Shown here: positions 1 to 7,304 of the stretch, in pieces
Layout of the letters: each line of letters starts with the position of its first letter
How positions within the stretch are numbered: the stretch's first letter is position 1
Origin: Streptomyces albus subsp. albus
GTDB lineage: Bacteria > Actinomycetota > Actinomycetes > Streptomycetales > Streptomycetaceae
Reading direction: 5' to 3'
Length of the DNA: 12,971 nucleotides
NCBI RefSeq assembly: GCF_000719865.1
Contig: NZ_JOID01000058.1
Span: 1-12,971, forward strand
The notes under the pieces: model-generated
What the model saw: the letters and a program-made list of their open reading frames with translations, nothing else
What the model was told of the DNA's origin: nothing
The model's database searches: none
Program-made: the position numbers and the translations under genes

Positions 1-121
1 TGACACCACCCCCCAGGTCATCCCATCGACAGGGGGACACAGTCATGCCGGGCCCGGAGGCCAGCGGCCCTCTTGCAGGACCGCGAAAAACATAACGGGC
101 GGGACGGTGCGGCGCGCCGGC

Positions 122-751
122 TCAGCGCCGTTCGAGCGGCTGCTGATAGGAGGTCTGGATGGGCGGCGCCGGGCGCGTCTGCAGACCGAAGAGCGAGCCC
201 GCGGCGACCACGAGTTCACCGGCCGAGCCGATGGCGATGTCGGCGGGGACGTTCATCCGGCGCAGCGCCCCGGAGAGGGTGTCCTCGACGAGCGCGAGCC
301 GCACGTTGAGCGCGCCCGGTCCGCCGCGGGCGCGGCCGGACAGGTCCGTCAGCACCTCCTGGGCGCTGTTCTGCAGGTCGGCCATGGTCTGCCAGCCACC
401 CGTCTGGCGGGCGGGGGCCTGGCCCTGCGCGGCCGGCGCGCCGAGGGTCTGGGGCAGGCGGACGGCGAGATCCGCGTACCACTCGGAGAGCACTCCGGAC
501 ATCTCCGAGCGCAGTCCGTCGAGGAAGACCAGGAGGACGGCCGCCCCCATGTTCGTGCTGACGGGCGGATGAGCGGGGGGGCCACCGCCGTTCGGACCGC
601 CGTTGGACTGAACCCCCAGGTACGAACGGAGGACGACGGGCACTTCCTCCTGCTGCTGCTGGGGCCGGAGCGGCACCAGTATGTCCCGGACGGGGGTGAT
701 CCCTCGAGCGGCCCGCTCCGCCGCTGCCTGGCAGGCGTAATCAGTGGGCAC
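122..751 (-). CDS. Unrecognised protein, 209 aa
   Basis: I do not recognise the family. The frame has a strong G/C third-position bias on the minus strand, especially below about 600, which marks it as the coding strand. The protein has a Gln run and a Gly/Pro/Asn-rich linker at about residues 31-63, then a hydrophobic stretch around residues 69-80 (GAAVLLVFLDGL). A long helix-rich segment follows, ending in Q-Q-P-L-E-R-R. No catalytic motif, signal peptide or convincing membrane span is visible. I chose the GTG at 751 because an AGGAG lies 11 bases upstream (763-767) and because upstream codons lose the third-position bias. A GTG at 877 would add 42 residues but has no ribosome binding site. 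The gene is divergent from the pirin gene across a long gap. Confidence 0.6.
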   Translation of the reverse strand: MPTDYACQAAAERAARGITPVRDILVPLRPQQQQEEVPVVLRSYLGVQSNGGPNGGGPPAHPPVSTNMGAAVLLVFLDGLRSEMSGVLSEWYADLAVRLPQTLGAPAAQGQAPARQTGGWQTMADLQNSAQEVLTDLSGRARGGPGALNVRLALVEDTLSGALRRMNVPADIAIGSAGELVVAAGSLFGLQTRPAPPIQTSYQQPLERR

Positions 752-769
752 GGGGCACACCACTCCTCT

Positions 770-790
770 CCACTGCCATATCGGCAGTGG
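770..790 (-). promoter_or_regulatory. Perfect 8-bp inverted repeat in gene leader
   Basis: CCACTGCC and GGCAGTGG are separated by five bases (ATATC). The repeat lies just upstream of the AGGAG ribosome binding site (763-767) of the minus-strand gene starting at 751. It could be an operator or an mRNA hairpin that controls translation. If the gene really starts at 877 the repeat would lie inside codons. Confidence 0.45.
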
Positions 791-1053
791 CTTCACATGT
801 TTGGCTTGAATGATCGAGGTCGTACCGTACCCCCATTCGAGTGGTTCGGGGAGGTCTTCGGGCAGGTGGAATTTCACGCATCGGAGGCGTACGGTCGCAG
901 AGCGGGGTGCGGCGAAGCCCCAACTCCCTTCCAGCGATGGACATACCGCCCGGTAGGCGGATAGCGGAGGTACCGGCCGAAACCCGGACGTGACGGGGGC
1001 CGGCCGCCGTCCGGAACCGGCCTGGCATCCACCGGCCCCGGGGCACCGGCATC

Positions 1054-1092
1054 CCGTCCGGAGCCGGTCCCGTACGAACCGGTCCCGGACGG
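1054..1092. repeat. Hairpin, 14-base arms in divergent gap
   Basis: CCGTCCGGAGCCGG (1054-1067) faces CCGGTCCCGGACGG (1079-1092) across an 11-base loop. Twelve of fourteen positions pair, with one G-T wobble and one mismatch. A near-identical copy of the left arm lies at 1007-1020. Its function is unknown. Confidence 0.5.
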
Positions 1093-1121
1093 AGCCGGCC
1101 CGCGGCCCGCGCGGCGCCCCG

Positions 1122-1142
1122 GCGGGCCCGAGGAGGGCCCGC
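1122..1142. repeat. Perfect 8-bp hairpin in divergent gap
   Basis: GCGGGCCC (1122-1129) and GGGCCCGC (1135-1142) are perfectly complementary with a five-base loop, GAGGA. It lies between divergent genes, so it is not an obvious terminator for either. Confidence 0.45.
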
Positions 1143-1517
1143 GGACCGAGGCGGGCCGGTCGCCACCGGCCTCCCGGACGCAGCGCGGACGCCGGTCCGG
1201 GGGAAGGCCCGTCGCACGGCCGAGCCCGGCCCCCGCCGGGGACCCGGCGCACCGGGCGCCAGGGCGGGGCGTACCGGGTCCAGCCAGCGGCAGGGCGCTG
1301 CGGACAGCGGCCCGCCGGGCCCGCCGGGCCACCGCTTCGGCGCCGAGAAGGTGACCCGCGCGGAAGTCTCCGGAATGCTGGTGCGCCAGAGGTGTGCCAC
1401 CGCCCGCCGGGCGGCCGGCTCGGCGGTCCGAGGGGCCCGCCGTCGCCATCACCCGCCGACGGCCCGGCCGGCCGGCGCGGAACACGGGGGCACGGAGCAC
1501 GGAGACGAGGAGTTGCC

Positions 1518-2465
1518 ATGAGCGGACCGGTCGGCGCGGTGGACGCGCCCCCCACCGAGGCCGACACCGGCCATCCCACGGCCCCGTGCGTGGAGGTGAC
1601 CGACAGCCGCGAGGCCCGCGTCGGGCGCTTCCCCGTCCGCCGCGCCCTGCCGCGCAGGGGCCGGCGCACCGTCGGCGCCTGGTGCTTCGCCGACCACATG
1701 GGCCCGGCCGACGTCACGGAGAACAGCGGTCTCGACATCGGCCCGCACCCGCACATCGGCCTGCAGACCGTCACCTGGCTCACCGACGGGGAGGTGCTGC
1801 ACCGCGACAGCCTCGGCTCCGAACAGGTCATCAAACCCGGGCAGCTCAACCTGATGACCGCCGGCCGCGCCGTCGCGCACGCCGAGGAGGCCACCGGCCA
1901 CTACCGCGGCACCCTGGAGGGCATTCAGCTCTGGGTGGCACTGCCCGAGGCAACCCGGCACGGCGACCCGGCGTTCGAGCACCATGCCGAGCTGCCGCGG
2001 AGCGACCTCGCCGGCGGCACGGCGACCGTGCTGGTCGGGGATTTCGCCGGTCTCACCAGCCCGGCCCGGCACGACACCCCGCTGGTCGGGGTGGACCTGG
2101 ACCTGCACCGGTCCGCGACCGTGCCGCTGCTGCCCGCCTTCGAGTACGCGGTCGTGGTCCTCGAAGGGGAACTGGCCGTCCACGGACGGCCGCTGCCCCC
2201 GGGCAAGCTCGGCTACCTCGGCCGCGGCCGCGACGAACTCCGCCTGGACGTACGGGAACCGGCCCGCGCGCTGCTGCTCGGCGGCGAGCCCTTCGAGGAA
2301 CCCATCGTCATGTGGTGGAACTTCGTCGGCCGGACCCGCGCCGAGATCGACGCCGCCCACGCCTCCTGGGAACGGCAGGACGACCGCTTCGGCCGCGTGC
2401 GGTCCACGCTGCCCCGCATCCCCGCCCGCGCCCCGCACTGGCAACGGCCGGGCGGGGGCGGGTGA
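1518..2465 (+). CDS. Pirin family protein (bicupin)
   Basis: This is a 315-residue protein of the pirin family, iron-binding bicupins; some bacterial members have quercetin dioxygenase activity and others are regulators. The first cupin carries the family signature HPHIGLQTVTWL at residues 77-88. His77, His79, His121 and Glu123 (in VAHAEE) match the four metal ligands of pirins. The second cupin spans roughly residues 190-280, and GGEPFEEPIVMWWNFVGRT (about 255-273) is the typical C-terminal pirin segment. The length is near the family norm. The ATG has AGGAG five bases upstream (1508-1512). It appears to be transcribed alone, with a hairpin just after the stop. All metal ligands are present, so it should be functional, but the substrate cannot be told from sequence. 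Confidence 0.93.
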   Translation: MSGPVGAVDAPPTEADTGHPTAPCVEVTDSREARVGRFPVRRALPRRGRRTVGAWCFADHMGPADVTENSGLDIGPHPHIGLQTVTWLTDGEVLHRDSLGSEQVIKPGQLNLMTAGRAVAHAEEATGHYRGTLEGIQLWVALPEATRHGDPAFEHHAELPRSDLAGGTATVLVGDFAGLTSPARHDTPLVGVDLDLHRSATVPLLPAFEYAVVVLEGELAVHGRPLPPGKLGYLGRGRDELRLDVREPARALLLGGEPFEEPIVMWWNFVGRTRAEIDAAHASWERQDDRFGRVRSTLPRIPARAPHWQRPGGGG

Positions 2466-2480
2466 CGCGGCCGGGGCCGT

Positions 2481-2510
2481 GGACAGCCCGGGTCATGGCC
2501 ACGGCTGTCC
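2481..2510 (+). terminator. Hairpin after the pirin gene
   Basis: GGACAGCC and GGCTGTCC form a perfect 8-bp stem around a 14-base loop, beginning 16 bases after the pirin stop. There is no T-tract, as is common for actinomycete terminators. It lies between convergent genes, so it may serve both directions. Confidence 0.5.
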
Positions 2511-2642
2511 GGGGCCGGAAGGAACTGCTGGTCCGGCGAAGAGAACCTCACACCGCGAACCGGGCGACCGAGCCGTCCATGACCACGTCGGCCGAACGTC
2601 CTCGTGGACCCAAGTCACCCGCCCAGCAGCTCGGTTCGCACA

Positions 2643-3065
2643 TCATCCGTGGTCCTGCCCCCGCAGTTGCGCCCACACCCGCTTGCCCCACGGCAGCGTG
2701 TCTGTGCCCCAGTCCTCCGCCAGTGCTCCCACGAGTGCGAGGCCGCGCCCGCCTTCGTCCTCGTCCCCCGGCTCCCTGACCACCGGCGTTCGCGCCGACT
2801 TGTCCACGACGCCGATACGCACCCGCGTCGGCCCCGGCCGGGTTACGGTGACCCGGATGGCATGGCTTCGCGCGTGCCGGACCGCGTTGGACACCAGCTC
2901 GGAAACGACCAGGACCCCGTCGTCGGCCAGATCCTCCATCCCCCAGGCGGCGAGTGCGGCGCGCACCAGGCGCCGGGCGGCGGCCGCGCTCTTCGGCTCG
3001 CACGGCAGAGTCTCGCTGTATCCGGGGCAGCCAGTGGGACGCGCCCACGTCACTGATTGCGGCAT
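2643..3065 (-). CDS. ATP-binding protein, RsbW-like anti-sigma/HATPase fold
   Basis: This 140-residue protein has the GHKL/HATPase_c fold of anti-sigma kinases such as RsbW and SpoIIAB. The N box is VVSELVSNAVRHA with Glu56 and Asn60. The G1 region is VVDKSARTP with Asp88. The G2 box is GGRGLALV at residues 105-112. Such proteins are abundant in Streptomyces and are often of unknown partner; known relatives bind ATP and phosphorylate or sequester a partner protein. The ATG at 3065 is preceded by a weak purine-rich GAGAGAG. An upstream in-frame ATG at 3179 would add 38 residues that do not fit the family. It lies 124 bases after the XRE-TPR gene on the same strand, so the two may be co-transcribed. 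No anti-anti-sigma (STAS) or sigma factor gene is adjacent. Confidence 0.88.
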   Translation of the reverse strand: MPQSVTWARPTGCPGYSETLPCEPKSAAAARRLVRAALAAWGMEDLADDGVLVVSELVSNAVRHARSHAIRVTVTRPGPTRVRIGVVDKSARTPVVREPGDEDEGGRGLALVGALAEDWGTDTLPWGKRVWAQLRGQDHG

Positions 3066-3153
3066 GTCGGTCCGCTCTCTCAACTCGGCTCCGCCCCGGG
3101 GCCACTGCACGGCTGCCGGGGCGCTGTCCGCTCGTGCAACCGACCTACCGGAC

Positions 3154-3174
3154 ATGTCACCAGGGACGTGACAT
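3154..3174. promoter_or_regulatory. Perfect 7-7-7 palindrome, possible operator
   Basis: ATGTCAC (3154-3160) and GTGACAT (3168-3174) are perfect inverted repeats with a seven-base spacer. The site lies 16 bases beyond the stop of the XRE-TPR gene and 89 bases before the start of the ATP-binding gene. It may be an operator for the XRE regulator or a weak transcript-end hairpin. Confidence 0.45.
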
Positions 3175-3189
3175 CCCACTTTCGCGACG

Positions 3190-4401
3190 TTATGCGTCGA
3201 TCCCCAGGAACTCCGCCAGCGGACGCAGACCGGGCGGGTGGTTGGGGAGGGCCCACAGGTCGCGCACGATGGCGACGGCCAGGGTGTGGTGCCGCATCCA
3301 GGTGGGTGCCACCCGGCGCAGGGACTCCAGCGTCTTCACCGCCCCGGCGGCGTCTCCGGTGTCCGTGTGCGCCCTGGCCACGTCCAGCAGCAGCCACGTC
3401 CTCCACGACGGCGGGGTGTCCTTGCTCAGCCTCATGCCCTTGGCCAGTTTCAGGGCCTCGTGGGGATGCCCGAACTGCACCGCGAGCCGGACGCGTTCGA
3501 TGCGGACCGACGACGGGCTGAAGACGCTGACCATGCGATTGTCGCCGCTGTCGGGCAGCTTCGGGACGCGGGCGGCTTCCTTCTCGGCGGCTGCCATCAT
3601 CTCCGCCGCACGTTCGTAGTCACCGCTCCGCGCGGCCGATGTGGCGGCGCTCATGGTCAGCGCGCCCCACACCTTCAGGCCGTCGGCCGTGGCGGTACGA
3701 CCGGCGTCCGCCAAGTCGCCGGCGGCACGAAGGGCGATGCTCAGCGCGTCCTCCAGCCGTCCTTGCCGCTGGTAGGTCCACGCTGTGGAGTTGACGACCA
3801 TCGCGAGCAGCAACGGGTCGCAGGACCGTTCCGCGGCATCCGCCGCGCGCTCCAGGCTCGCCAGGGCGAGGTCCGTCTTGCCCATCCGTACGGCGACGTG
3901 GCCGGCGAGCTGAAGTGCTTTGCCCAGCGCCGCGAAACCGGCCCCGCGGTCATCGGCGTCACTGGAGGCGGCGGCACGCGCGTCCGTGATCAAGTCCGGC
4001 AGGGTCTTCATCACCGTGTCGAACTCGGCGGCGTGGTAGTGCGTCCAGCTGTCCGCGATGCGCTCGCGCAGCCGGTCGAGGGAGAAGCCGGGCTCCGGCG
4101 GCCCCGGCTCGGGGCTCCAGAGGGCGGGCATGATGGCGCGGCGTACGGCGACGAAGCGGGGTCCGTCGTTCTCGCCCGTGTCCGAGACAGCGGGCGGGTC
4201 GCCGAGGAGCGTGGTCAGTTCCACGCCGAGACCGTCCGCCAGCGCGTGGAGCGTGGGCAGGCGTGCCGAGTGCTTGCGTCCTTGTTCGAGCTGACGGATC
4301 ACATCGACGGAAACGCCGGAGCGCCCGGCCAGCTCTTCCTGCGTCAGCGAGGCCAGGCGGCGCAAGCGGCGCAGGGTCCGTCCCAGGTCTTGGTTCGCCA
4401 C
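3190..4401 (-). CDS. XRE-family HTH regulator with TPR-like C-terminal domain
   Basis: This 403-residue protein has an N-terminal XRE/Cro-type helix-turn-helix at residues 5-62 (LRRLASLTQEELAGRSGVS, then IRQLEQGRK). A long Ala/Leu-rich helical region follows from about residue 110 to 395 and reads as tetratricopeptide-like repeats (for example GKTDLALASLERAADAAE and RQGRLEDALSIALRAAGDL). This architecture is common in Streptomyces, where the TPR part is thought to sense a peptide or partner protein. The start is the GTG at 4401, with GGTGG about five bases upstream and the HTH immediately after it. An in-frame ATG at 4503 would add 34 low-complexity residues. It is divergent from the SUKH gene across 192 bases and followed by the ATP-binding gene. 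The target genes are unknown. Confidence 0.87.
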   Translation of the reverse strand: MANQDLGRTLRRLRRLASLTQEELAGRSGVSVDVIRQLEQGRKHSARLPTLHALADGLGVELTTLLGDPPAVSDTGENDGPRFVAVRRAIMPALWSPEPGPPEPGFSLDRLRERIADSWTHYHAAEFDTVMKTLPDLITDARAAASSDADDRGAGFAALGKALQLAGHVAVRMGKTDLALASLERAADAAERSCDPLLLAMVVNSTAWTYQRQGRLEDALSIALRAAGDLADAGRTATADGLKVWGALTMSAATSAARSGDYERAAEMMAAAEKEAARVPKLPDSGDNRMVSVFSPSSVRIERVRLAVQFGHPHEALKLAKGMRLSKDTPPSWRTWLLLDVARAHTDTGDAAGAVKTLESLRRVAPTWMRHHTLAVAIVRDLWALPNHPPGLRPLAEFLGIDA

Positions 4402-4593
4402 GCCGCCACCGTACGCCGCCGCGCCGGTCCGCCGAGCCTCCTCCGCGGCGGCAAACGCGCGGACCCGACCCGCTCGGCCGTCATCCGCAACCTCGTGACA
4501 CACCGGCCGTCGTGGCCGTCGCGCTGCACTGCCCGCTCATCACACCGGAGAATGGGCACCTTGCTGCTGACAGGACCACAGAGCGAGGTACCG

Positions 4594-5135
4594 ATGAGTG
4601 AGCCGACCGACCTGGACGCCCTACGACGGTTCATGCCGCCGCCGGCGGAGGGAGGCGCGAGGGTCGACTGGGCCGCCCTCACCACGTCCTGGGGCAAGCC
4701 GTTCCCGCCCGACTACCGGCACTTCATGGAGGTCTACGGACCCGGTGCCGTGCAGAACTACCTGTCGATCGGGAGGCCGGAGCCGAAAGTCCCGCTGGAC
4801 CAGGCGCCACGGGACGGCATGGTGATCGAGTCGCGAACGCCGAGGCCGACTGGGAGACGGAGGAGAAGACACCCGAACTGGAGGGCGCGTCCCCCGCCCT
4901 GATCACCTGGGGGGTCGACGCCACCGCGGACATGCTGTGCTGGGACGCCTCGGACGACGATCCCGCCACGTGGCCGGTCGTGGTCTACCAGCGCAACGGC
5001 TCCCTGTGGAGCCGCTACGACTGCGGGATGGTGGAGTTCCTCGTCCGGAACCTCCGTGCCGCATGGCCGGAGAACCCGCTGGGCGGAGAGTTCCTCTGGG
5101 GCGTGAGCGAGGTGACGTTCCAGCCACGGGGCTGA
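4594..5135 (+). pseudogene. SUKH/SMI1-KNR4 family gene with one-base deletion
   Basis: The first half, from the ATG at 4594, carries the SUKH-type motif FPPDYRHFMEVYGPGAV. It loses frame near 4831-4833 and would stop at 4902 after an arginine-rich tail. The frame one base earlier continues as ANAEADWETEEKTPELEG, then through ADMLCWDASDDDPATWPVVV to GEFLWGVSEVTFQPRG, ending at the TGA at 5133-5135. Restoring one base (in a Ser codon, TC-x) gives one continuous protein of about 180 residues. SUKH proteins are often immunity proteins of polymorphic toxin systems and can occur as orphan immunity genes; no toxin is visible nearby. It is either a real pseudogene or a sequence error. Confidence 0.8.
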
Positions 5136-5214
5136 CGCCCCCGCTGTGAGCAGGGCGCGCGTTCGGCGGCCGGACAGCGGTCACGGACGCCGCCCGTCGC
5201 TCGCGGCCCTGCCG

Positions 5215-5250
5215 CTTCGCCCCGTCGAGCCGGTGCTCGGCGGGGCGAAG
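5215..5250 (+). terminator. Strong 16-bp stem hairpin
   Basis: The outer arms CTTCGCCCCG and CGGGGCGAAG pair perfectly for 10 bp. The inner arms TCGAGC and GCTCGG add six more pairs, including one U-G wobble, around a CGGT tetraloop. It lies 79 bases after the SUKH gene stop and about 205 bases before the next gene. There is no T-tract. It is the clearest terminator-like structure in the window. Confidence 0.65.
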
Positions 5251-5455
5251 TGCTGCGCGGAGAGCGGGCGTTGGTGAGGCGGGCGCTGAGACGTCAGGAG
5301 CCTGCCGTGCGGCATCGAGGGAACTTCCCTCCAGCGGACGGCGCGTCACGACCCCGGCCAAACCCCCGGAGAAGCACGGCGGTTGGCCCGTGTGATGATG
5401 CACGGACCGTGAGCGGCCCTGGGGAGGGGCCGGGTGCCAGGGGAGGGCAAGCGTC

Positions 5456-6553
5456 GTGAGCGAGGGCGGGACATCCATACCGGACGAGGAGTGGGAGCGC
5501 TTCCTCCGAGAGGCCCGGGACGGGACGCGGAGCGCGCCCAAGGAGCCGTCGGCACGGGCCCGCATGGTGACGCGGCGGCTTCAGGAGCAGCCGCACCCGC
5601 CCGAAGGGTGGCGGACTTATCAGCAGCCGCAGCCGCGACGCGGTGGCAAGGGCTGGTACGTGGTCGGCCTGCTGGCCGCAGCCGGCCTGCTGGTCGTGGC
5701 GCTGTTCCCGGGGTGGGTGGCCGGGTTGTTCGCCGGCGGCGGAGGCGGCGGAAGCGCGCCGCTCGCCGCGGAGACGGCCCGTCCGGACCAGCCGCCGGCG
5801 ACGGAGGCGGCACATCAACGGCCCACGTTGGAGGAGCCGTTCAGGGGTTCGCCCGCGGCGCGGTGGGGTGACGGGACGGCGGGGATCAGCATGCCGGCGG
5901 CGCGGGCGACCGGCTGGATGAGCAAGGAGGAGGTCGCCCGGGCGCTCGACCGGACCCGGGACTTCCTCGCGGCGTCCAGTCTGGATCCCGGTGTGCTGCG
6001 CGGGGAGCGGCCGCGCGAGGCGATCGCGCTGATCAATCCGCATCAGAAGGACGTCCAGGACTACTTGGCGGCCGCGTTCCGCGCGCCCAGCCGCGAGAAC
6101 GACCCCCGGATGCTGTTCAGCCGTTTCGACAAGGCGGAAGTCCGTCTTGCCGGAGATGTGGTGAAGACACGGGGCCGGATCACGTACCGGGAGGGTGAGC
6201 GGGGTGCGGTCGAGGTGACCGCCGATGTCACGTACGTCTATCCGGTCGTCCGCGCCGCGGAGGGGAGCGACGAGGTCGCGCGCACCATCGTGCGCCGCGA
6301 GACCGTGATGAGCTGGGACGACCCGGAGAAGGTGGTCACCGAGCCGGGGACGTTCTCCCTCGTCTCCTACACGGCGGACACCGCCAACGGCGGCTGCGAC
6401 ACCTTCACCGGCTATCTCGTTCCGGAGTTCGCCGACGAGCGCGGGGGCGCGGGAGACGGCCCCGAGGTCGACCCGTACGACCGGAGCACGTCGATGGACA
6501 CGCGCATGCGGGAAGCCGGCGAAGCGGGCTGCGGGACCGCCACCCGTTCCTGA
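5456..6553 (+). CDS. Single-pass membrane protein of unknown function, 365 aa
   Basis: I see no named enzymatic domain. A charged cytoplasmic N-terminus (residues 1-65) includes the segment EEWERFLREARDG. One membrane segment lies at about residues 66-92 (WYVVGLLAAAGLLVVALFPG), followed by a glycine run and a Pro/Ala/Glu linker. A soluble domain spans about residues 155-325, probably outside the cell. It contains W-MSKEEVARALDRTRDFL, NPHQKDVQDYLAAAF and a beta-rich stretch, KAEVRLAGDVVKTRGRITY. Two cysteines in the external part (314 and 359) could form a disulfide. The GTG start at 5456 has GGGAGG about nine bases upstream. It appears to be transcribed alone, and its 3' end runs into the relic ATPase on the other strand. 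The layout suggests an anchored extracellular domain, but its role is unknown. Confidence 0.85.
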   Translation: MSEGGTSIPDEEWERFLREARDGTRSAPKEPSARARMVTRRLQEQPHPPEGWRTYQQPQPRRGGKGWYVVGLLAAAGLLVVALFPGWVAGLFAGGGGGGSAPLAAETARPDQPPATEAAHQRPTLEEPFRGSPAARWGDGTAGISMPAARATGWMSKEEVARALDRTRDFLAASSLDPGVLRGERPREAIALINPHQKDVQDYLAAAFRAPSRENDPRMLFSRFDKAEVRLAGDVVKTRGRITYREGERGAVEVTADVTYVYPVVRAAEGSDEVARTIVRRETVMSWDDPEKVVTEPGTFSLVSYTADTANGGCDTFTGYLVPEFADERGGAGDGPEVDPYDRSTSMDTRMREAGEAGCGTATRS

Positions 6554-6577
6554 GGCGGACCGGGCGCGGTGCCGGGC

Positions 6578-6720
6578 GCCGTCGGTCAGCAGGCGCAGGC
6601 CGTTGAGGCCGACGATGACAGTGGAGCCCTCATGCCCGGCGACGCCAGGGGCAGCGGGAGCGTGCCGGCCAGATCCCGGACGACCAGCCCGCTGATGAAC
6701 ACCCGGGACAGCCCCGGCCG
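6578..6720 (-). pseudogene. C-terminal relic of a P1B-type heavy-metal ATPase
   Basis: Read on the minus strand, the frame gives RVFISGLVVRDLAGTLPLPL. After a one-base slip at about 6645 it gives VAGHEGSTVIVGLNGLRLL. Together these match the last transmembrane helix and tail of actinobacterial Cd/Zn/Co-exporting P-type ATPases. Adding one G in CTGGCGTC restores the expected Leu-Gly-Val-Ala-Gly-His. Only about 45 residues of a protein that is normally over 600 remain. The phosphorylation and CPC metal-site regions are gone. The relic begins within about 10 bases of the ArsR stop codon, which suggests an internal deletion that joined the ArsR gene to the ATPase 3' end. The new frame has no stop for a long way, so the original end is also lost. 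Confidence 0.8.
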
Positions 6721-6728
6721 GCTGCGGG

Positions 6729-7088
6729 TCAGTCGTGCGGGGCCTGCCCGCTCACCCGGTGGTCGGCGTGGCTGAGCGCCTCCATCACGAGCCGGCGGAG
6801 ATGCCCGTCGCGAAGGCTGTAGTAGACGTGCCGGCCCTCGCGTCGCGTCTCCACCAGCCCTGCGAGCCGCAGCTTCGCCAGATGCTGGCTCACCGCCGTG
6901 CGGGACGCCTCGCACCGCTCGGCCAGTGAGCCGACGTCCGACTCCCCCTGCGCGATCAGCCAGAGCAGGTGCAGCCGGGTCACGTCGGACAGCATCGCGA
7001 ACACCTCGGTCGCCTCGGTGAGACGCACGCTGTCCGGGGGCCGCAGATGCGCACCGGGTGCAGTTGGCAAGGACTCGCGAGCAGGCAT
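6729..7088 (-). CDS. ArsR/SmtB-family metal-responsive repressor
   Basis: This 119-residue winged-helix repressor has recognition helix SRTAVSQHLAKLRLAGLV at about residues 62-79 and beta-wing TRREGRHVYYSLRDG (81-95). The C-terminal helix carries Asp94-x-His96-x10-His107-x2-His110. That is the spacing of the alpha5 metal site of SmtB and CzrA, which bind Zn or Co at the dimer interface. Only one cysteine (Cys60) is present, so the cysteine-based Cd/As site types are unlikely. Family members repress an adjacent metal exporter until metal binds. Here the exporter is reduced to a stub immediately downstream. The ATG at 7088 was chosen because the PARES-PTAPG N-terminus follows it. It lacks a Shine-Dalgarno, and a TACGCT lies close upstream, so a leaderless transcript is possible. 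Confidence 0.9.
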   Translation of the reverse strand: MPARESLPTAPGAHLRPPDSVRLTEATEVFAMLSDVTRLHLLWLIAQGESDVGSLAERCEASRTAVSQHLAKLRLAGLVETRREGRHVYYSLRDGHLRRLVMEALSHADHRVSGQAPHD

Positions 7089-7134
7089 GCGGACAGCGTA
7101 GAGGCCGCGATGCGACACCGCCGCCAGCGGCGTG

Positions 7135-7239
7135 GTCCGCCAACCGCAGCATCATCAGCGCCACGGCGGCCCGGGCGAGGTCCGCGCCGGCCATCAGGGT
7201 CCGGCGTCGCAGGCGGCCGACGGCGCGCGGCGCGGTGAA
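7135..7239 (-). pseudogene. Possible membrane-transporter fragment (MFS-like)
   Basis: On the minus strand this stretch reads AVGRLRRRTLMAGADLARAA followed by VALMMLRLADH. It resembles the loop after the second helix and the start of helix 3 in MFS exporters (typical pattern LADR-x-x-RR-x-LM-x-x-DL-x-RA). Third codon positions are almost all G or C. No start, stop or further homologous sequence is visible, and the fragment ends against the ArsR gene. The assignment rests on a short motif and is tentative. Confidence 0.3.
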
Positions 7240-7304
7240 GCCGGCCCGGCGAGCCCGTATGCCGGCCGGGACCATGACGGGCGGGCAGCGGGCGGGACGG
7301 ACCC

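Larger units (their letters stand above)
791..1517. other. G+C-rich divergent intergenic region without a clear gene
   Basis: No frame here has a believable start, ribosome binding site and codon pattern together. The open frames crossing it are long only because stop codons are rare at this G+C content. It contains repeated CCGTCCGGA-type words: CCGTCCGGAACCGG at 1007-1020 and CCGTCCGGAGCCGG at 1054-1067. It also holds two strong hairpins, listed separately. A patch at about 1333-1400 has coding-like third positions on the plus strand (FGAEKVTRAEVSGMLVRQ) but no start, and may be debris. Promoters for the flanking divergent genes should lie here, but I cannot point to them. Confidence 0.5.

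Noticed and set aside
45..95. Short plus-strand ORF of 16 codons with AGGGGG upstream
   Set aside because: It has only 16 codons, no recognisable peptide and no context; chance occurrence is likely.
107..964. Long plus-strand open frame of 285 codons
   Set aside because: It is antisense to the gene at 122-751, whose minus-strand codons show the expected G/C third-position bias. It has no ribosome binding site and a low-complexity Arg/Gly-rich product.
990..1517. Upstream extension of the pirin frame
   Set aside because: The added 176 residues are Pro/Arg/Gly-rich and unlike pirins, while the ATG at 1518 has a good AGGAG and begins shortly before the first cupin.
752..1894. Minus-strand extension of the first gene to 590 codons
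   Set aside because: The extension crosses the divergent gap and runs antisense into the pirin gene. It is Pro/Arg/Gly-rich low-complexity sequence with no ribosome binding site at the distal start.
3238..4593. Long plus-strand frame that runs into the SUKH gene
   Set aside because: It is antisense to the XRE-TPR gene; the true SUKH start is the ATG at 4594.
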